NCBI GenBank assembly: GCA_012519985.1
Contig: JAAYPC010000046.1
Location: 17,967-81,966, forward strand
Length of the DNA stretch: 64,000 nt
Direction of reading: 5' to 3'
Source of the DNA: Fibrobacter sp.
GTDB lineage: Bacteria > Fibrobacterota > Chitinivibrionia > Chitinivibrionales > Chitinispirillaceae
Positions 19,986 through 30,155 of the stretch are shown here, one piece after another; the stretch's first letter is position 1; each line of letters starts with the position of its first letter. Under the pieces are notes generated by a model. The model was given only the letters and a program-made list of their open reading frames with translations, had not been told where the DNA came from and ran no database searches. The translations under genes and the position numbers were made by a program.

Positions 19986-20393
19986 ATGAAACCAATCGTT
20001 TTGGCTATGGTGATCTGCGATAACTACTATAGAGATGCCCATACCGGAAAGAGTATCTTGTCAGGAACTTTCAGCTCCATTAACAGCCCTGCATTCCCCT
20101 CCAAGCACGGTAACTGCGCCATTTATGTCGCTTTAACCGATGTCGCTACCCAGGGTAAAGCTCAACTGATTTTTAGAAAAGAAGGTGGTAGCTTTTCCAT
20201 GACCCTTCCTCCCTGGGAAGTAGAAGCTCCAGGAAGCAGAAGAGCGGTAGTAGAAATTGGAGGAAATATTAATGGATTGCCCCTGCCAGAGGAGGGTGAC
20301 TATGAATTCGTACTTTTATGGAATGATCTGGAGATAGCATCCCGCAGACTTGTTGCTATAAAAATCAATCTGCAAATGCCAGAACAATCCTGA
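19986..20393 (+). CDS. DUF6941-like small protein
   Basis: 'VLAMVICDNYYRDAHTGKSILSGTFSSI..' resembles DUF6941-type proteins. Confidence 0.6.
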   Translation: MKPIVLAMVICDNYYRDAHTGKSILSGTFSSINSPAFPSKHGNCAIYVALTDVATQGKAQLIFRKEGGSFSMTLPPWEVEAPGSRRAVVEIGGNINGLPLPEEGDYEFVLLWNDLEIASRRLVAIKINLQMPEQS

Positions 20394-20430
20394 AAAAAGA
20401 TTCTAATAACTACTAAATAAAGGAATAAAA

Positions 20431-20655
20431 ATGGATCTGCCAACAATTTTAGCTAAAATAACCGGTGTAGTACTTTTAATCTGGACTCTTTTTTCCATCT
20501 ACAAACATTTCGTTCTCAGCAAAAAAGAGAAAATTAAAACCAGTAAACAAAATGAAGGACAATCGGTATCGGAACAGTTCCTTAACACCAGTCTTCTCTA
20601 CTTGTGGCTGGCGTTCATGACGGTTTTTTCCATAGGAATGATAGTAAATAATTGA
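20431..20655 (+). CDS. Small two-TM hypothetical protein
   Basis: Intact ORF with two hydrophobic segments. Confidence 0.55.
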   Translation: MDLPTILAKITGVVLLIWTLFSIYKHFVLSKKEKIKTSKQNEGQSVSEQFLNTSLLYLWLAFMTVFSIGMIVNN

Positions 20656-20806
20656 ACCGCCAATCTATCCAATGATCACTATATCTTACAGACTACTGAT
20701 GATAAGAAAGATATAATCTTTTTAGGTCAACACTTTTTCTCTTCAGAACCAGAGGTTTTTCGCCTGAATGATTTAATTTTCTATAAAAACAAACCAACTG
20801 TAAGGA

Positions 20807-23800
20807 TTGGTGATTATGAAAGCATTGGGAAATTTAAAGCATCTGCTGCTGTGTGTAATTCTTTCTCCCCTGTTTCTTAACCTGGCGACTGCAGAGATAA
20901 TCATACATATTCAACATCCCTGGGCGGTCGAAGATACAGTAAGAGCCAATACTCCTATCTACATTGCAACAGAAGAGACAGGGTGGTATCCAGGCAAAGT
21001 TATGACCAGTGAAGGTGGGAACTGGTATAGTTATACCTTTGTCACTACTACTAAAAAGTCCACCCAACGCATAGAGATAATGAGCGTTATCCCCACTGCC
21101 TATGATAACATGGCAAACCGGCTGACCTACCCTCCAGCCACACAGCGTCAGCTCACTATGGCTTCAATTTTTGCAGATAATACCGAAGCTAACGAGGTTT
21201 GGATCACCTTTCCGACTCCAACCTCAGCTCCTGTTATTCACTTCACTCCCCCGCCAAGCAAAGTTATTGCTTTTTTCAATCCATGGGAAACAGGTTTTCC
21301 CCGAGCCAACATCGATAAACTGGCCAACGTAACAATGAGGAAAATGCCAGATTATTGTGGATGGTTCTGCTACAATTATTTTGGCGACCTGAGCTCTTTG
21401 AGGGTCAAATTCGTCAATTCGAAAGACAGAAGAACCGTTTATACAAACAGTGGAGTCGGAGAGGGAGATTTTATCGATATTACAGAAGCTCTGGAGAACT
21501 TTGATACTGTCTGGATCTTTCCAGATCCTCTCCCCGATGGTCCTCCCGTTATCGAAACCACATTTCCTGGATTCACCGGTGACTGTGGCATAATAACCCT
21601 TGCAGTCACTCTCAGAGACAAAGGTGAAAGCGCTGATTTCGGAGAACGTGCCAACGTCTGTGACGGAAAGGAAAAGGCCACCAGAGGGATGGTACAAAAA
21701 CGCCTGGGCACCGATGGTAAACCGGTTAAAACTGCCGGTGCCTGCCAATCCGATGATTTTCATCTTTGGTATGTAGCGGAAAATCTCACCGGTGGCTACA
21801 CCAACGAGATCTGTCATAATATAACTCTGCAGAAAAACGAAGATGGTCTATATGAATATGACACCGATGCCTTTTTCCCTCTGGATGACTTTGTTTATCT
21901 GGATGAAGCCCGCACCATTAAAAACCCCAATTATACTGTAGATGAAGGGCTTGATGGGAAAAATCATAATTTCTGGTTTACCATGGAGCTGTCTGCCAAG
22001 TTTGAATACGTTCCAGGTCAAACCTTTTATTTCAGAGGTGATGACGATGTGTGGGTGTTTATTGACAGCCAATTGGTAGTCGATCTGGGAGGCCTCCATA
22101 TGGCAACTGAAGGCTCTGTGGATCTGGATGATCTTAAACTCACACCTGGAGAAACCTATACCTTCAAGCTCTTCTTTGCAGAAAGAAAATGCTGTGAATC
22201 CAATTTCAGAATGGTTACCTCCATTAATCTGCGATCCAGCAGTAATCTTTTCTATGAAAAGGACTCCTCCAGCCAGATTATCAAATACCACATGAAATCC
22301 AAACGCACTAAAAGCAATCTGGCCTGCGATTCTGATGGAGAAATAGTTGATACCGTTAATGCAGACGTAGTCTATTATATTGAAGGGCCATCCTTCCCAT
22401 CTCCTTTCCAGCTAAGGCCTGGAAAGCACTTCGGTGACAGCACCATCGATAAATACGGTATCGTTATAGTAGCTACAAAGGACAGCTCTATTCTAAAACT
22501 GGATACCACCAGTTTCATTGGAGTTGTTCCTGGTGATTATGTGATTAAATATTATTCTGCACTAGACCGCTCTCAGCAGGGTAGTATCCCCTTTACTATT
22601 TTTGAGGTGCCCAAACCACCAAGAATCCCAAACTCTGTGCTACGTGCAGCTTATTATGCAGATAACGGCTTTGGACAGGTAAACCGCGCCGAAATCTACC
22701 TGAAAAATACTCCATCCATTATTCCAGATTCTATTCAGCTTTTCTGGCCTAACAGCAAGGTCAGTAGAGTAGTAACAAAAAAAGAGATCACTATCGATAC
22801 TGCAAACAATAAACACCTTACTGTCATTCTCAGCAAGCCTTTCGATCCCGAGATAACTACCTATATTGGAACTAATCAGCTTGGCTACTGCTATTCTTAT
22901 GATACTGCTTTTTATAACCCCGAGGAAATCCTTCCCATCCGGCTTGCCGACAGCGTAGGACCTCTGCTAAAAGATGTAATCATGCTGGAACGGATCGGAT
23001 CTGCTCAGGACACATTTCTTCTGACCTTCACTGAAAAAGTAAAGGACAGCTCAGTAATTGGAAAATCACTCAAACTTATTAAATCTAGCGGAAAACACTT
23101 TGTAGACGCAAATCTTCTACAAATCAAAGCGGATACTATCTTTGTAACCGTTTCTGTTCACGATAATGAAAGGCCTTCACCTGGAGACAGCCTGCAGATT
23201 GAGTCTTCCGGACCTCTTGTAGATTTATACGGAAATCATGCCAGATTCGATAACCGCCCTGTTGTGATACGGATAAGAAGATCACCTGCAAACATAACAA
23301 AAGCATTCTACCTGGACAAAGATGCCGATGGCACGGTCGATCAGGTACAGATCCAATTCGACAGAGAAGTGGATATCACAGATATCAGTGCCACTTTTAC
23401 TTGGGTAAACAATATTTCCACCAGTCCCCTCAATGGCACCAGAATCAAACACGGAGACAACGGGTCTGTGGTATTGGTAGATGTAAGCGGAGCTTTTAAT
23501 AAAAACGTGCAAAATATTACTTCTGGAATAATGACTGTCAAAGTGGAATACAATCAGTTTTCATCTGTTCAGAAAAATTCCGTTGTAAACGACAGCGCAG
23601 CACCGGTGGTACTCTCTGCACTCTATGCTCCTGGAATTTCATCCGAAGATGAACTGACCATTCCAGATACATTAATTGCCACATTCTCTGAAGAGATCGA
23701 TTCGTTCAGCACTGATCTGCCTTTAAAATTCAGGAAACCAGGCTCAGGGTCCGATTACAAAATCTCGCTTGAGTTTCTTAAACAAAAAGGCTCAGAATAT

Positions 23801-24283
23801 TCTTTCAAGGTTACTTCCATCGAAAGCTCCGTGTACCCGGAAATCGGTGACTCTGTTTGGATCAATCCGGAGAAAAATATAGCGGATATGTTTTCCAATG
23901 CACAAAGTAATCCTCTGAATAAAAGGGTACTTCTGGGATTCCGTTCAACGCCTCTGAAGTTCAAATTCAAACTAGGACCAAACCCGTTCAATCCAAAGAG
24001 ACAATTGATAACCATCACTGTTGGCCCGGAAACCAGAACCCGCGAACTTCTTGATATTCAGGCGACTGTCAAAATATATGACAATTTGGGAAATATGGTT
24101 CACCAGGACTTCCAAAAAAGCCAGAACAACAAAAATCCTATTGTAAAATTAGTATGGGATGGTAAAAATCTTTCTGGAAAACAGGTGAGTGGCGGTACCT
24201 ATATGGCAATAGTCAGAGCAGAAGAAATTAGTGGTCGCAGAGCTGAGACTGCTCGTCTTTTCATCGGAGTTAAACTAAAATAG
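20807..24283 (+). CDS. Large secreted fibro-slime-domain protein with FlgD-like C-terminus
   Basis: 'FWFTMELSAKFEYVPGQTFYFRGDDDVWVFIDSQLVVDLGGLHMATEGSVDLDDL' fibro-slime core; C-term 'VKIYDNLGNMV...SGGTYMAIVRAEE'. Confidence 0.88.
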   Translation: MVIMKALGNLKHLLLCVILSPLFLNLATAEIIIHIQHPWAVEDTVRANTPIYIATEETGWYPGKVMTSEGGNWYSYTFVTTTKKSTQRIEIMSVIPTAYDNMANRLTYPPATQRQLTMASIFADNTEANEVWITFPTPTSAPVIHFTPPPSKVIAFFNPWETGFPRANIDKLANVTMRKMPDYCGWFCYNYFGDLSSLRVKFVNSKDRRTVYTNSGVGEGDFIDITEALENFDTVWIFPDPLPDGPPVIETTFPGFTGDCGIITLAVTLRDKGESADFGERANVCDGKEKATRGMVQKRLGTDGKPVKTAGACQSDDFHLWYVAENLTGGYTNEICHNITLQKNEDGLYEYDTDAFFPLDDFVYLDEARTIKNPNYTVDEGLDGKNHNFWFTMELSAKFEYVPGQTFYFRGDDDVWVFIDSQLVVDLGGLHMATEGSVDLDDLKLTPGETYTFKLFFAERKCCESNFRMVTSINLRSSSNLFYEKDSSSQIIKYHMKSKRTKSNLACDSDGEIVDTVNADVVYYIEGPSFPSPFQLRPGKHFGDSTIDKYGIVIVATKDSSILKLDTTSFIGVVPGDYVIKYYSALDRSQQGSIPFTIFEVPKPPRIPNSVLRAAYYADNGFGQVNRAEIYLKNTPSIIPDSIQLFWPNSKVSRVVTKKEITIDTANNKHLTVILSKPFDPEITTYIGTNQLGYCYSYDTAFYNPEEILPIRLADSVGPLLKDVIMLERIGSAQDTFLLTFTEKVKDSSVIGKSLKLIKSSGKHFVDANLLQIKADTIFVTVSVHDNERPSPGDSLQIESSGPLVDLYGNHARFDNRPVVIRIRRSPANITKAFYLDKDADGTVDQVQIQFDREVDITDISATFTWVNNISTSPLNGTRIKHGDNGSVVLVDVSGAFNKNVQNITSGIMTVKVEYNQFSSVQKNSVVNDSAAPVVLSALYAPGISSEDELTIPDTLIATFSEEIDSFSTDLPLKFRKPGSGSDYKISLEFLKQKGSEYSFKVTSIESSVYPEIGDSVWINPEKNIADMFSNAQSNPLNKRVLLGFRSTPLKFKFKLGPNPFNPKRQLITITVGPETRTRELLDIQATVKIYDNLGNMVHQDFQKSQNNKNPIVKLVWDGKNLSGKQVSGGTYMAIVRAEEISGRRAETARLFIGVKLK

Positions 24284-24316
24284 CATGCACCTGTCAAAGT
24301 TGCATGCTTTTATTTG
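24282..24316 (+). terminator. Intrinsic terminator after fibro-slime gene
   Basis: agcatgca...tgcatgct 8-bp stem then TTTATTT. Confidence 0.7.
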
Positions 24317-24325
24317 AAAAAGGTT

Positions 24326-24619
24326 TTAATGTGGCTTAGACCGGTTTCTCCCTTTTTTGAAACCGGCTCCATTGCCCCTTGAACGTTCCTGAGCAAAATC
24401 TACCTTTATATTTCTTCCTTCAATAAAAAAGTTATTTAATTCTGAGACAGCGGCATCTGCATTCTCCATCTCGACAAAACCAAATCCTCTTGACCTCCCA
24501 CTTATTCTGTCGGTTGGAATTTTAACCGACAAGACTTCTCCAAATCTTGAAAAAAGCTCCTTAATAGAATCCTCTGTACTTGAAAAAGGAAGATTTCCAA
24601 CAAACAACTTCTTTGACAT
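24326..24619 (-). CDS. RRM-type RNA-binding protein
   Basis: 'KLFVGNLPFSSTEDSIKELFSRFGEV...RSRGFGFVEM' RNP1/RNP2. Confidence 0.93.
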   Translation of the reverse strand: MSKKLFVGNLPFSSTEDSIKELFSRFGEVLSVKIPTDRISGRSRGFGFVEMENADAAVSELNNFFIEGRNIKVDFAQERSRGNGAGFKKGRNRSKPH

Positions 24620-24783
24620 TATAGCCTTCTCCCATACTGAACTAATACAAGACACACCCGGGCTTAACTGCATCATTCTGCAATTATGATACCTTCCTTT
24701 GTTTTCAGCATAAAACCTTTATTTTGGCGCAGATATGTTTTCTTACAGGAATTTTAATTATATTCAACCGTATTCTTTTATAC

Positions 24784-25185
24784 AGGAGCGGAAGATCGGG
24801 CAGTCGCTGTAATCTTTGTATTGCAGAGGAAAGTCCGGGCACCACAGGACAGGATACTTCGTGCTGAGCGAAGGACCCGTAAGGGTACGGAAAGTGCAAC
24901 AGAGAGAAGACCACTCTTTCTGCAGCTCTAACAAGGGCCTGCAGATGGGGCGAGATGTGAAAAGGTGAGGTAAGAGCTCACCGTCCCGCTGAAGCGGGAG
25001 CAGGTAAACCCTATCCGGTGCAAGACCAAGTAGAGGGGATTTCTGCAGACAACAGCAGAAGGGAATGGTCCGTTCTTTTCCCCAGGGTAGGTCGCTAAAT
25101 GTTCCGCCGCTGGCGGGACCAGATAAATGACTGCCTCTTCCCAAATGGGAAAAGACAGAACCCGGCTTACAGTTCTTCCGTTCCT
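24784..25185 (+). ncRNA. rnpB: RNase P RNA (type A)
   Basis: Conserved 'gaggaaagtccgggc', 'agtgcaacagagag', 'ggtaaaccctatccggtgcaag', 'gacagaacccggctta'; P1 helix aggagcggaaga/tcttccgttcct. Confidence 0.95.
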
Positions 25186-25350
25186 TATTTTTTCCTTGCT
25201 ATTGTGCAAATGTGCAGAGATAATAAAAAAGATGATAAATTACTGCAATTTAATGTTATAATTACCGTTCAATCATTGTATTATGAATCGATAAAGGTCT
25301 GAGAACGGTCAATAATTTCACGAAAACGCTAAAAAACCGGGACGTTTCCG

Positions 25351-26724
25351 TTGTATCTCACTTTTAGAATATTTTCGGTCAGCTTTTTAATCGCTTTATC
25401 TTTTCAGCTCTGCATTGCCCAAGACTCCATCTCACACCAGGCTCAGCCAAAAGAACTTAAAATTTCCAAAATTAACATCTTTGGCAACAAAACTACCAGA
25501 TCAAAAACCATTAAGCTGTTTATGGGGCTTGATACCGGAACCATTTATGATTCACTGAAACTGCGACTCTGTGAAAAAAAACTGGAAGAAACCAATCTGT
25601 TCTCTAAAGTAGATCTCTTCACCCTTAAGAAAGAAGAGGGAGTGGAAGTCTTTATAATTGTTGAAGAGAAAATGTATGTCTCTCCCACCGGCGGTGGAAT
25701 GTGGTACTCGTATAAGTATGGAGAAAAAAACCTCTGGCTGCGACTGGAACTGGGACTGGCAAACAATAATTTCCGCGGAATGATGGAAAACTTATACACA
25801 TCAGTATCGGTTTGGGATTGGAGAAGTTTCTCATTTTCATGGTCAAAACCACTGCTGCCAAGCAATTTCTTCTTTTCTATCGGTTCAGGAGTGGATTTTT
25901 ATCCCGACGAAGTTTTCTATACCGATCATTTCGTCTTTACTAACCGTTTCCGTTTCGGAAGAAGAATAAAAAACCGTACCAGAGTTTCCATTGGTCTCAA
26001 CCCCACCTTCAGAAAAGACATCTTTAATTTAAATAACCAAGAACTGCACCTGAAAACCAGTGAACTCTTCTCCTCCATCTTTTGGATATCTGATTACCGC
26101 AAACCCTTTTTTGATCCAAAAAGTGGATGGCTGGGTCTGGCCGAAATCAAATCCAACCATCTGTATTCAGGAAGATTCGATCCTTTTTTTCAATTGACTA
26201 CTAATTTTGACTTCTATCACGGTGGAATTCTTTCATCACACAGAGTGGCTTATCGTTTTCAAAGTATACTGAGAAATGATGATGCAGGACCTTTTCATAC
26301 AATAGAACTTGGTGGTAACGGCTCTCTAAGAGGCTACTCAAGCGCAATAATAGGATTGAATTTGGATGGCAATAACAGTCTTTTGTTTTCAATGGAATAC
26401 CGCTTCCCCCTGTTTTTCATGCCGGCTATAAATGTTCCAATCCTATCAAATAGAAACAAACTTTTTTCTGCCGTTAGACAAAGAATAGATGGCGCGCTTA
26501 TCTTTGACTATGGCCGCGTCTCCACCTCTACCAGAAGTCTTCTGGGCATTACCAACGGACCTATAGAAAGTGGTGCAGGTATTGGATTTGGTATTCGCTC
26601 GATGATTCTGAATCTGGAACGCAGCCTGGTAATGGACATTGTCTGGGGAAAAGACAATTCAGCACAAATGTTGAAATTTAAGAAAACTCCGACTATTCAT
26701 ACTTACATAGATCTTTATTTCTAA
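25351..26724 (+). CDS. Outer-membrane Omp85/BamA-TamA-like protein with single POTRA
   Basis: POTRA-like 'ISKINIFGNKTTRSKTIKLFMGL..' followed by beta-barrel with 'LGGNGSLRGYSSAIIG'. Confidence 0.82.
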   Translation: MYLTFRIFSVSFLIALSFQLCIAQDSISHQAQPKELKISKINIFGNKTTRSKTIKLFMGLDTGTIYDSLKLRLCEKKLEETNLFSKVDLFTLKKEEGVEVFIIVEEKMYVSPTGGGMWYSYKYGEKNLWLRLELGLANNNFRGMMENLYTSVSVWDWRSFSFSWSKPLLPSNFFFSIGSGVDFYPDEVFYTDHFVFTNRFRFGRRIKNRTRVSIGLNPTFRKDIFNLNNQELHLKTSELFSSIFWISDYRKPFFDPKSGWLGLAEIKSNHLYSGRFDPFFQLTTNFDFYHGGILSSHRVAYRFQSILRNDDAGPFHTIELGGNGSLRGYSSAIIGLNLDGNNSLLFSMEYRFPLFFMPAINVPILSNRNKLFSAVRQRIDGALIFDYGRVSTSTRSLLGITNGPIESGAGIGFGIRSMILNLERSLVMDIVWGKDNSAQMLKFKKTPTIHTYIDLYF

Positions 26725-26865
26725 TGTGGGGTCCGCCCGAATGTTTCATCCGGACAACCTCCTCCCCCAGGGGCTGCAGCCTGGGCTAGTATATTGCGTC
26801 CCTTCAGGGCTCACGCTTCAAGGTGCTTCAGGGATTATGAGTCCCCCTTTGTTGGATCTTGGGGA

Positions 26866-27762
26866 CTACTGTTTCTGATCTTGAATCAGGGAAATGAAAG
26901 TATCTGCCTTGTCAAATTCCAGCAGAAAATCGGTTTGAAGATTCGCCAGATCCGGTTCATCGACAGGTACCTTCTCATTCTGGAATATCTCCCATATTCT
27001 TGCATCAAGTCCGTTAATAGAAGCCCTTCCGCTATTGCCAATATTGCACAGATGACACAGATAATCTCCCAGAGTTACCGTAGCGATAAACACATTATCC
27101 TTTTTTGCAGTCCATGGGTGATGATGACATAATATTGTTTGAGAGATTATTTCCGGAAGATTCCATCTCTCAGCCAACCAGCAGCCAACCTGCGCATGGC
27201 TGGTTCCAATAACCATCTCTTCAGCATCATCCAGGGTATCCCCTTTTGATACCATATCCATTATTTGCGCAAATTCACCATGAAAATACTGATTCAGTAT
27301 GATTTTTCCAATATCATGCAAAAGGCCGGCGACAAACGCTTCTGAAGCGTTTCTGGAATGATAATTCCTGGCAAGCATCCTGGAGGCAATACCACACCCG
27401 ATGGAATGTTCCCAGAATCTTGAAACATCAAAAACTGATACATTCTCCTGGTTCCTGAATACATCAAACACCGAAAGGGAGAGCCCCATTTCTTTGACAG
27501 TGTTAAATCCCAGTACAACAATGGCCATGTTCACAGTAGAAATTTCCCTGGGGAAACCATAATAGGCGGAATTGGCCAGTTTCAGAATTCGTGCGGTAAG
27601 GGTCTGATCCGAAGAGATGAGTCTGGCCAGTGATGCAGCGCTGGTTCTGGGATTATCAACCAATTCCAGCATTTTAGAGACAATTGTAGGCAGAGTCGGT
27701 AAACCGATGATACTTTCGGTGATTCTTTTTATTCTGTATGGATCAGTTTTTCTTTTTACCAT
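26866..27762 (-). CDS. HDOD-domain signalling protein
   Basis: 'LPTLPTIVSKMLELVDNP...ARILKLANSAYYGFPREISTVNMAIVVLGFNTVK' HDOD. Confidence 0.9.
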   Translation of the reverse strand: MVKRKTDPYRIKRITESIIGLPTLPTIVSKMLELVDNPRTSAASLARLISSDQTLTARILKLANSAYYGFPREISTVNMAIVVLGFNTVKEMGLSLSVFDVFRNQENVSVFDVSRFWEHSIGCGIASRMLARNYHSRNASEAFVAGLLHDIGKIILNQYFHGEFAQIMDMVSKGDTLDDAEEMVIGTSHAQVGCWLAERWNLPEIISQTILCHHHPWTAKKDNVFIATVTLGDYLCHLCNIGNSGRASINGLDARIWEIFQNEKVPVDEPDLANLQTDFLLEFDKADTFISLIQDQKQ

Positions 27763-27783
27763 TTATATTACCTCTGCTTGCTT

Positions 27784-28089
27784 TCATGCCTTGATATCAA
27801 CGAAATGACCATCATCTCTTCTATTATTTTTTTTGGAAGTCTCCTCCTGAGAGCTTCTTGATTTCTTCCTCTTTCTGTTCTTATCCCGGATGATCTTCTG
27901 CCTGCCATCAATGATTTTCCCCTCAGCATGGTCCACTTCTACCGGTTTGGTAATCCTCTGGGAAATCTCTGAATTAACAATCTGGGCATTCTGCTGCTGA
28001 TTGATTACCGGTTTCTGGTGAGCATCATCCTGATGACGGTTAAAGTGTGGTAAACCGGATACGGAAATATTGACTTCTACTCCACTCAC
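27784..28089 (-). CDS. Small basic hypothetical protein in flagellar operon
   Basis: Intact ORF directly downstream of fliA; C-terminal 'GHFVDIKA'. Confidence 0.5.
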   Translation of the reverse strand: MSGVEVNISVSGLPHFNRHQDDAHQKPVINQQQNAQIVNSEISQRITKPVEVDHAEGKIIDGRQKIIRDKNRKRKKSRSSQEETSKKNNRRDDGHFVDIKA

Positions 28090-28110
28090 CCTGATCTCTC
28101 CCGGCTACTG

Positions 28111-28875
28111 TCATGCGTTTATTTTCTGTAAAAGCCTGGAACGCAGCTTCAGAATCGCTTTGGAGTGAATCTGACTTACCCGCGATTCTGTTATATCCAG
28201 CACCACTCCTATCTCTTTGAGCGTCAATTCCTCATAATGATAAAGTGCAACCACAAGCTTTTCCTTTTCCGGAAGCTCGGCGATAACACTTTTAAGGATG
28301 TTCTTTACCTCTGCAAACCCCATTTCCTTCAGTGGGTTTTCACTTCCAGGGTCCTCGATAGTATCTATGAGCCTTATTTCCTTTGAATCCGATCCCCGAT
28401 TCGGCATCGATTCCTCTAATGAAAGTATCGTTGTGGGGGTAACTTCAGAGAGGAGTTCTTCGTATTCCTCAAGACTTATCCCCATCTCCTCACACACCTC
28501 ATCATCGTAAGGAATCCTGCCAAGCTGGTTTTCCAGCTTCGCAAAAACTCTCTGAAGATCTCTGGATTTTTGCCTCACCGAGCGGGGTACCCAATCCAGA
28601 GATCTCAGCTCATCCAGAATAGCTCCCCTTATCTTATGACCTGCATAAGTCTCAAATTTAAAACCTCGCTCCGGTTCGAAAGTCTCAACTGCCTTTATTA
28701 AACCCATTATCCCAGCACTTATTAAATCATTGCTGTCTACGTGTTTAGGGAGATTTACCATAATCCGGGCAGCCACATATTTAACCAGATGTGCATACTC
28801 CACCAGCAACTTATCTTTGGAAATTTTGGAACCAGTATCCCTGTATTCACGCCATAGCAATTCAAGACTGGACAT
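28111..28875 (-). CDS. fliA: Flagellar sigma factor FliA/WhiG (sigma-28)
   Basis: 'DLISAGIMGLIKAVETFEPERGFKFETYAGHKIRGAILDELRSLDWVPRSVR'. Confidence 0.94.
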   Translation of the reverse strand: MSSLELLWREYRDTGSKISKDKLLVEYAHLVKYVAARIMVNLPKHVDSNDLISAGIMGLIKAVETFEPERGFKFETYAGHKIRGAILDELRSLDWVPRSVRQKSRDLQRVFAKLENQLGRIPYDDEVCEEMGISLEEYEELLSEVTPTTILSLEESMPNRGSDSKEIRLIDTIEDPGSENPLKEMGFAEVKNILKSVIAELPEKEKLVVALYHYEELTLKEIGVVLDITESRVSQIHSKAILKLRSRLLQKINA

Positions 28876-28878
28876 ATC

Positions 28879-29262
28879 TTAGGCTCCATGCGGTTTTTTA
28901 ATTTTATTTGCCGGTTTTGTTTTTTTTTGCACAGAAAGACTCGATTCATCATCAAACAGAGGCATATCTGGCCCTCCTGGAAGCGCATCTTCGTTTTTCT
29001 CGTTTATTCGCTGTATAAGTCCCCCCTCAAGCATACCCGTTTTTTCCACCTCTAAATCGGTTAACACACCCTTGAATATGATATCGCCCAGAATGTATCC
29101 TGTAAACCAGAATAATCCTCCACCTACCAGTGCCTTAATTATACACATAATCAGGGAGCCAAAATCAAATGGATCATCGCTTGAAGCCAGACTTATAAAA
29201 AGAACACCAAAAAAAACTGTATAACCCAGTAACATCGCAGCTTTTTTGATCCAATAAATCAT
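28879..29262 (-). CDS. Hypothetical membrane protein in flagellar operon
   Basis: Two TM segments, located between flhG and fliA. Confidence 0.6.
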   Translation of the reverse strand: MIYWIKKAAMLLGYTVFFGVLFISLASSDDPFDFGSLIMCIIKALVGGGLFWFTGYILGDIIFKGVLTDLEVEKTGMLEGGLIQRINEKNEDALPGGPDMPLFDDESSLSVQKKTKPANKIKKPHGA

Positions 29263-29279
29263 CTCTGTAGCCCTTATCC

Positions 29280-30155
29280 TTACCAGAATTTCCTGAAAAA
29301 TCCAGTCCTTTTCACAGACGCCATCCCATTTAGTTTTCTGGCGGCAGCAGCAATTCTCACGCAGAACCCATCGCCTGTCTTATCCAGAACCATAAGCCGC
29401 TGCCTTCTTACAGACTTTGGTATCTCCTTGTTAAATAAAAGAATTCCCAATAATTCCAGCGGCATTTTCAGAAATTTTACCACTAAAGCATTTAACCTGT
29501 CAAATGTTTCGACCCCATCACGTTCAGATACTGCCATGTTAACCAGAGTCTGAATTCTCCTGGCCCCCTTCTCATAAAGCACTTTTACCATCGCATACGC
29601 ATCTGCAAGTGAAGTGGGCTCAGGGCTCATCACCAACACCACTTGATCGGCTCTGGAAGCAAAGCGAATCACATTTGCCCCGATTCCTGCACCCGTATCT
29701 ATGATCATGAAATCATACTGTTCTTCAAGGTTATAGAAATGGTGCTGAAGTAACTCCAGATGCCCCAGATCAAGATTGGCTAACTCCTCCAGACCCGAAG
29801 CACCGGGAAGAATATCCACTCCTCCAACTCCCTTTATAATCACCTGCTCCAGAGTACAGCTTTGATCAAAAAAATGGGACAGATTGTATCTGGGTGCCAA
29901 CCCCAGCAGTATATGCACATTTGCCAATCCCAGATCTGCATCCAACAGAAGTACTTTTTTCTTCAAAGATGCCAGACTTACAGCCAATGATAAAGCGATG
30001 TTGGTCTTGCCCACACCGCCTTTACCGCTGGTAACTGCTATACTTTTGCAACGGACCGTTGCGGGAGTGACATTACTGTTTGGAGAGTTATCTGCTGAAC
30101 TAACAATTTCGCGGCTTCGCGCCAGTTCGCGCAATCTCTGAGCCTGATCATTCAC
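29280..30155 (-). CDS. flhG: MinD-like ATPase FlhG
   Basis: 'AVTSGKGGVGKTNIALSLAVSLASLKKKVLLLDADLGLANVHILLG'; overlaps flhF by 8 nt. Confidence 0.93.
   Translation of the reverse strand: MNDQAQRLRELARSREIVSSADNSPNSNVTPATVRCKSIAVTSGKGGVGKTNIALSLAVSLASLKKKVLLLDADLGLANVHILLGLAPRYNLSHFFDQSCTLEQVIIKGVGGVDILPGASGLEELANLDLGHLELLQHHFYNLEEQYDFMIIDTGAGIGANVIRFASRADQVVLVMSPEPTSLADAYAMVKVLYEKGARRIQTLVNMAVSERDGVETFDRLNALVVKFLKMPLELLGILLFNKEIPKSVRRQRLMVLDKTGDGFCVRIAAAARKLNGMASVKRTGFFRKFW

Noticed and set aside
21224-21817. Antisense ORFs of 90-200 aa inside the fibro-slime, argA, MscS and CAZyme genes
   Set aside because: They are shadow ORFs opposite strong coding sequences with no recognisable domains.
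24764-25209. Minus-strand ORFs of 93-126 aa over rnpB
   Set aside because: They overlap a clearly recognisable RNase P RNA; no protein family features.
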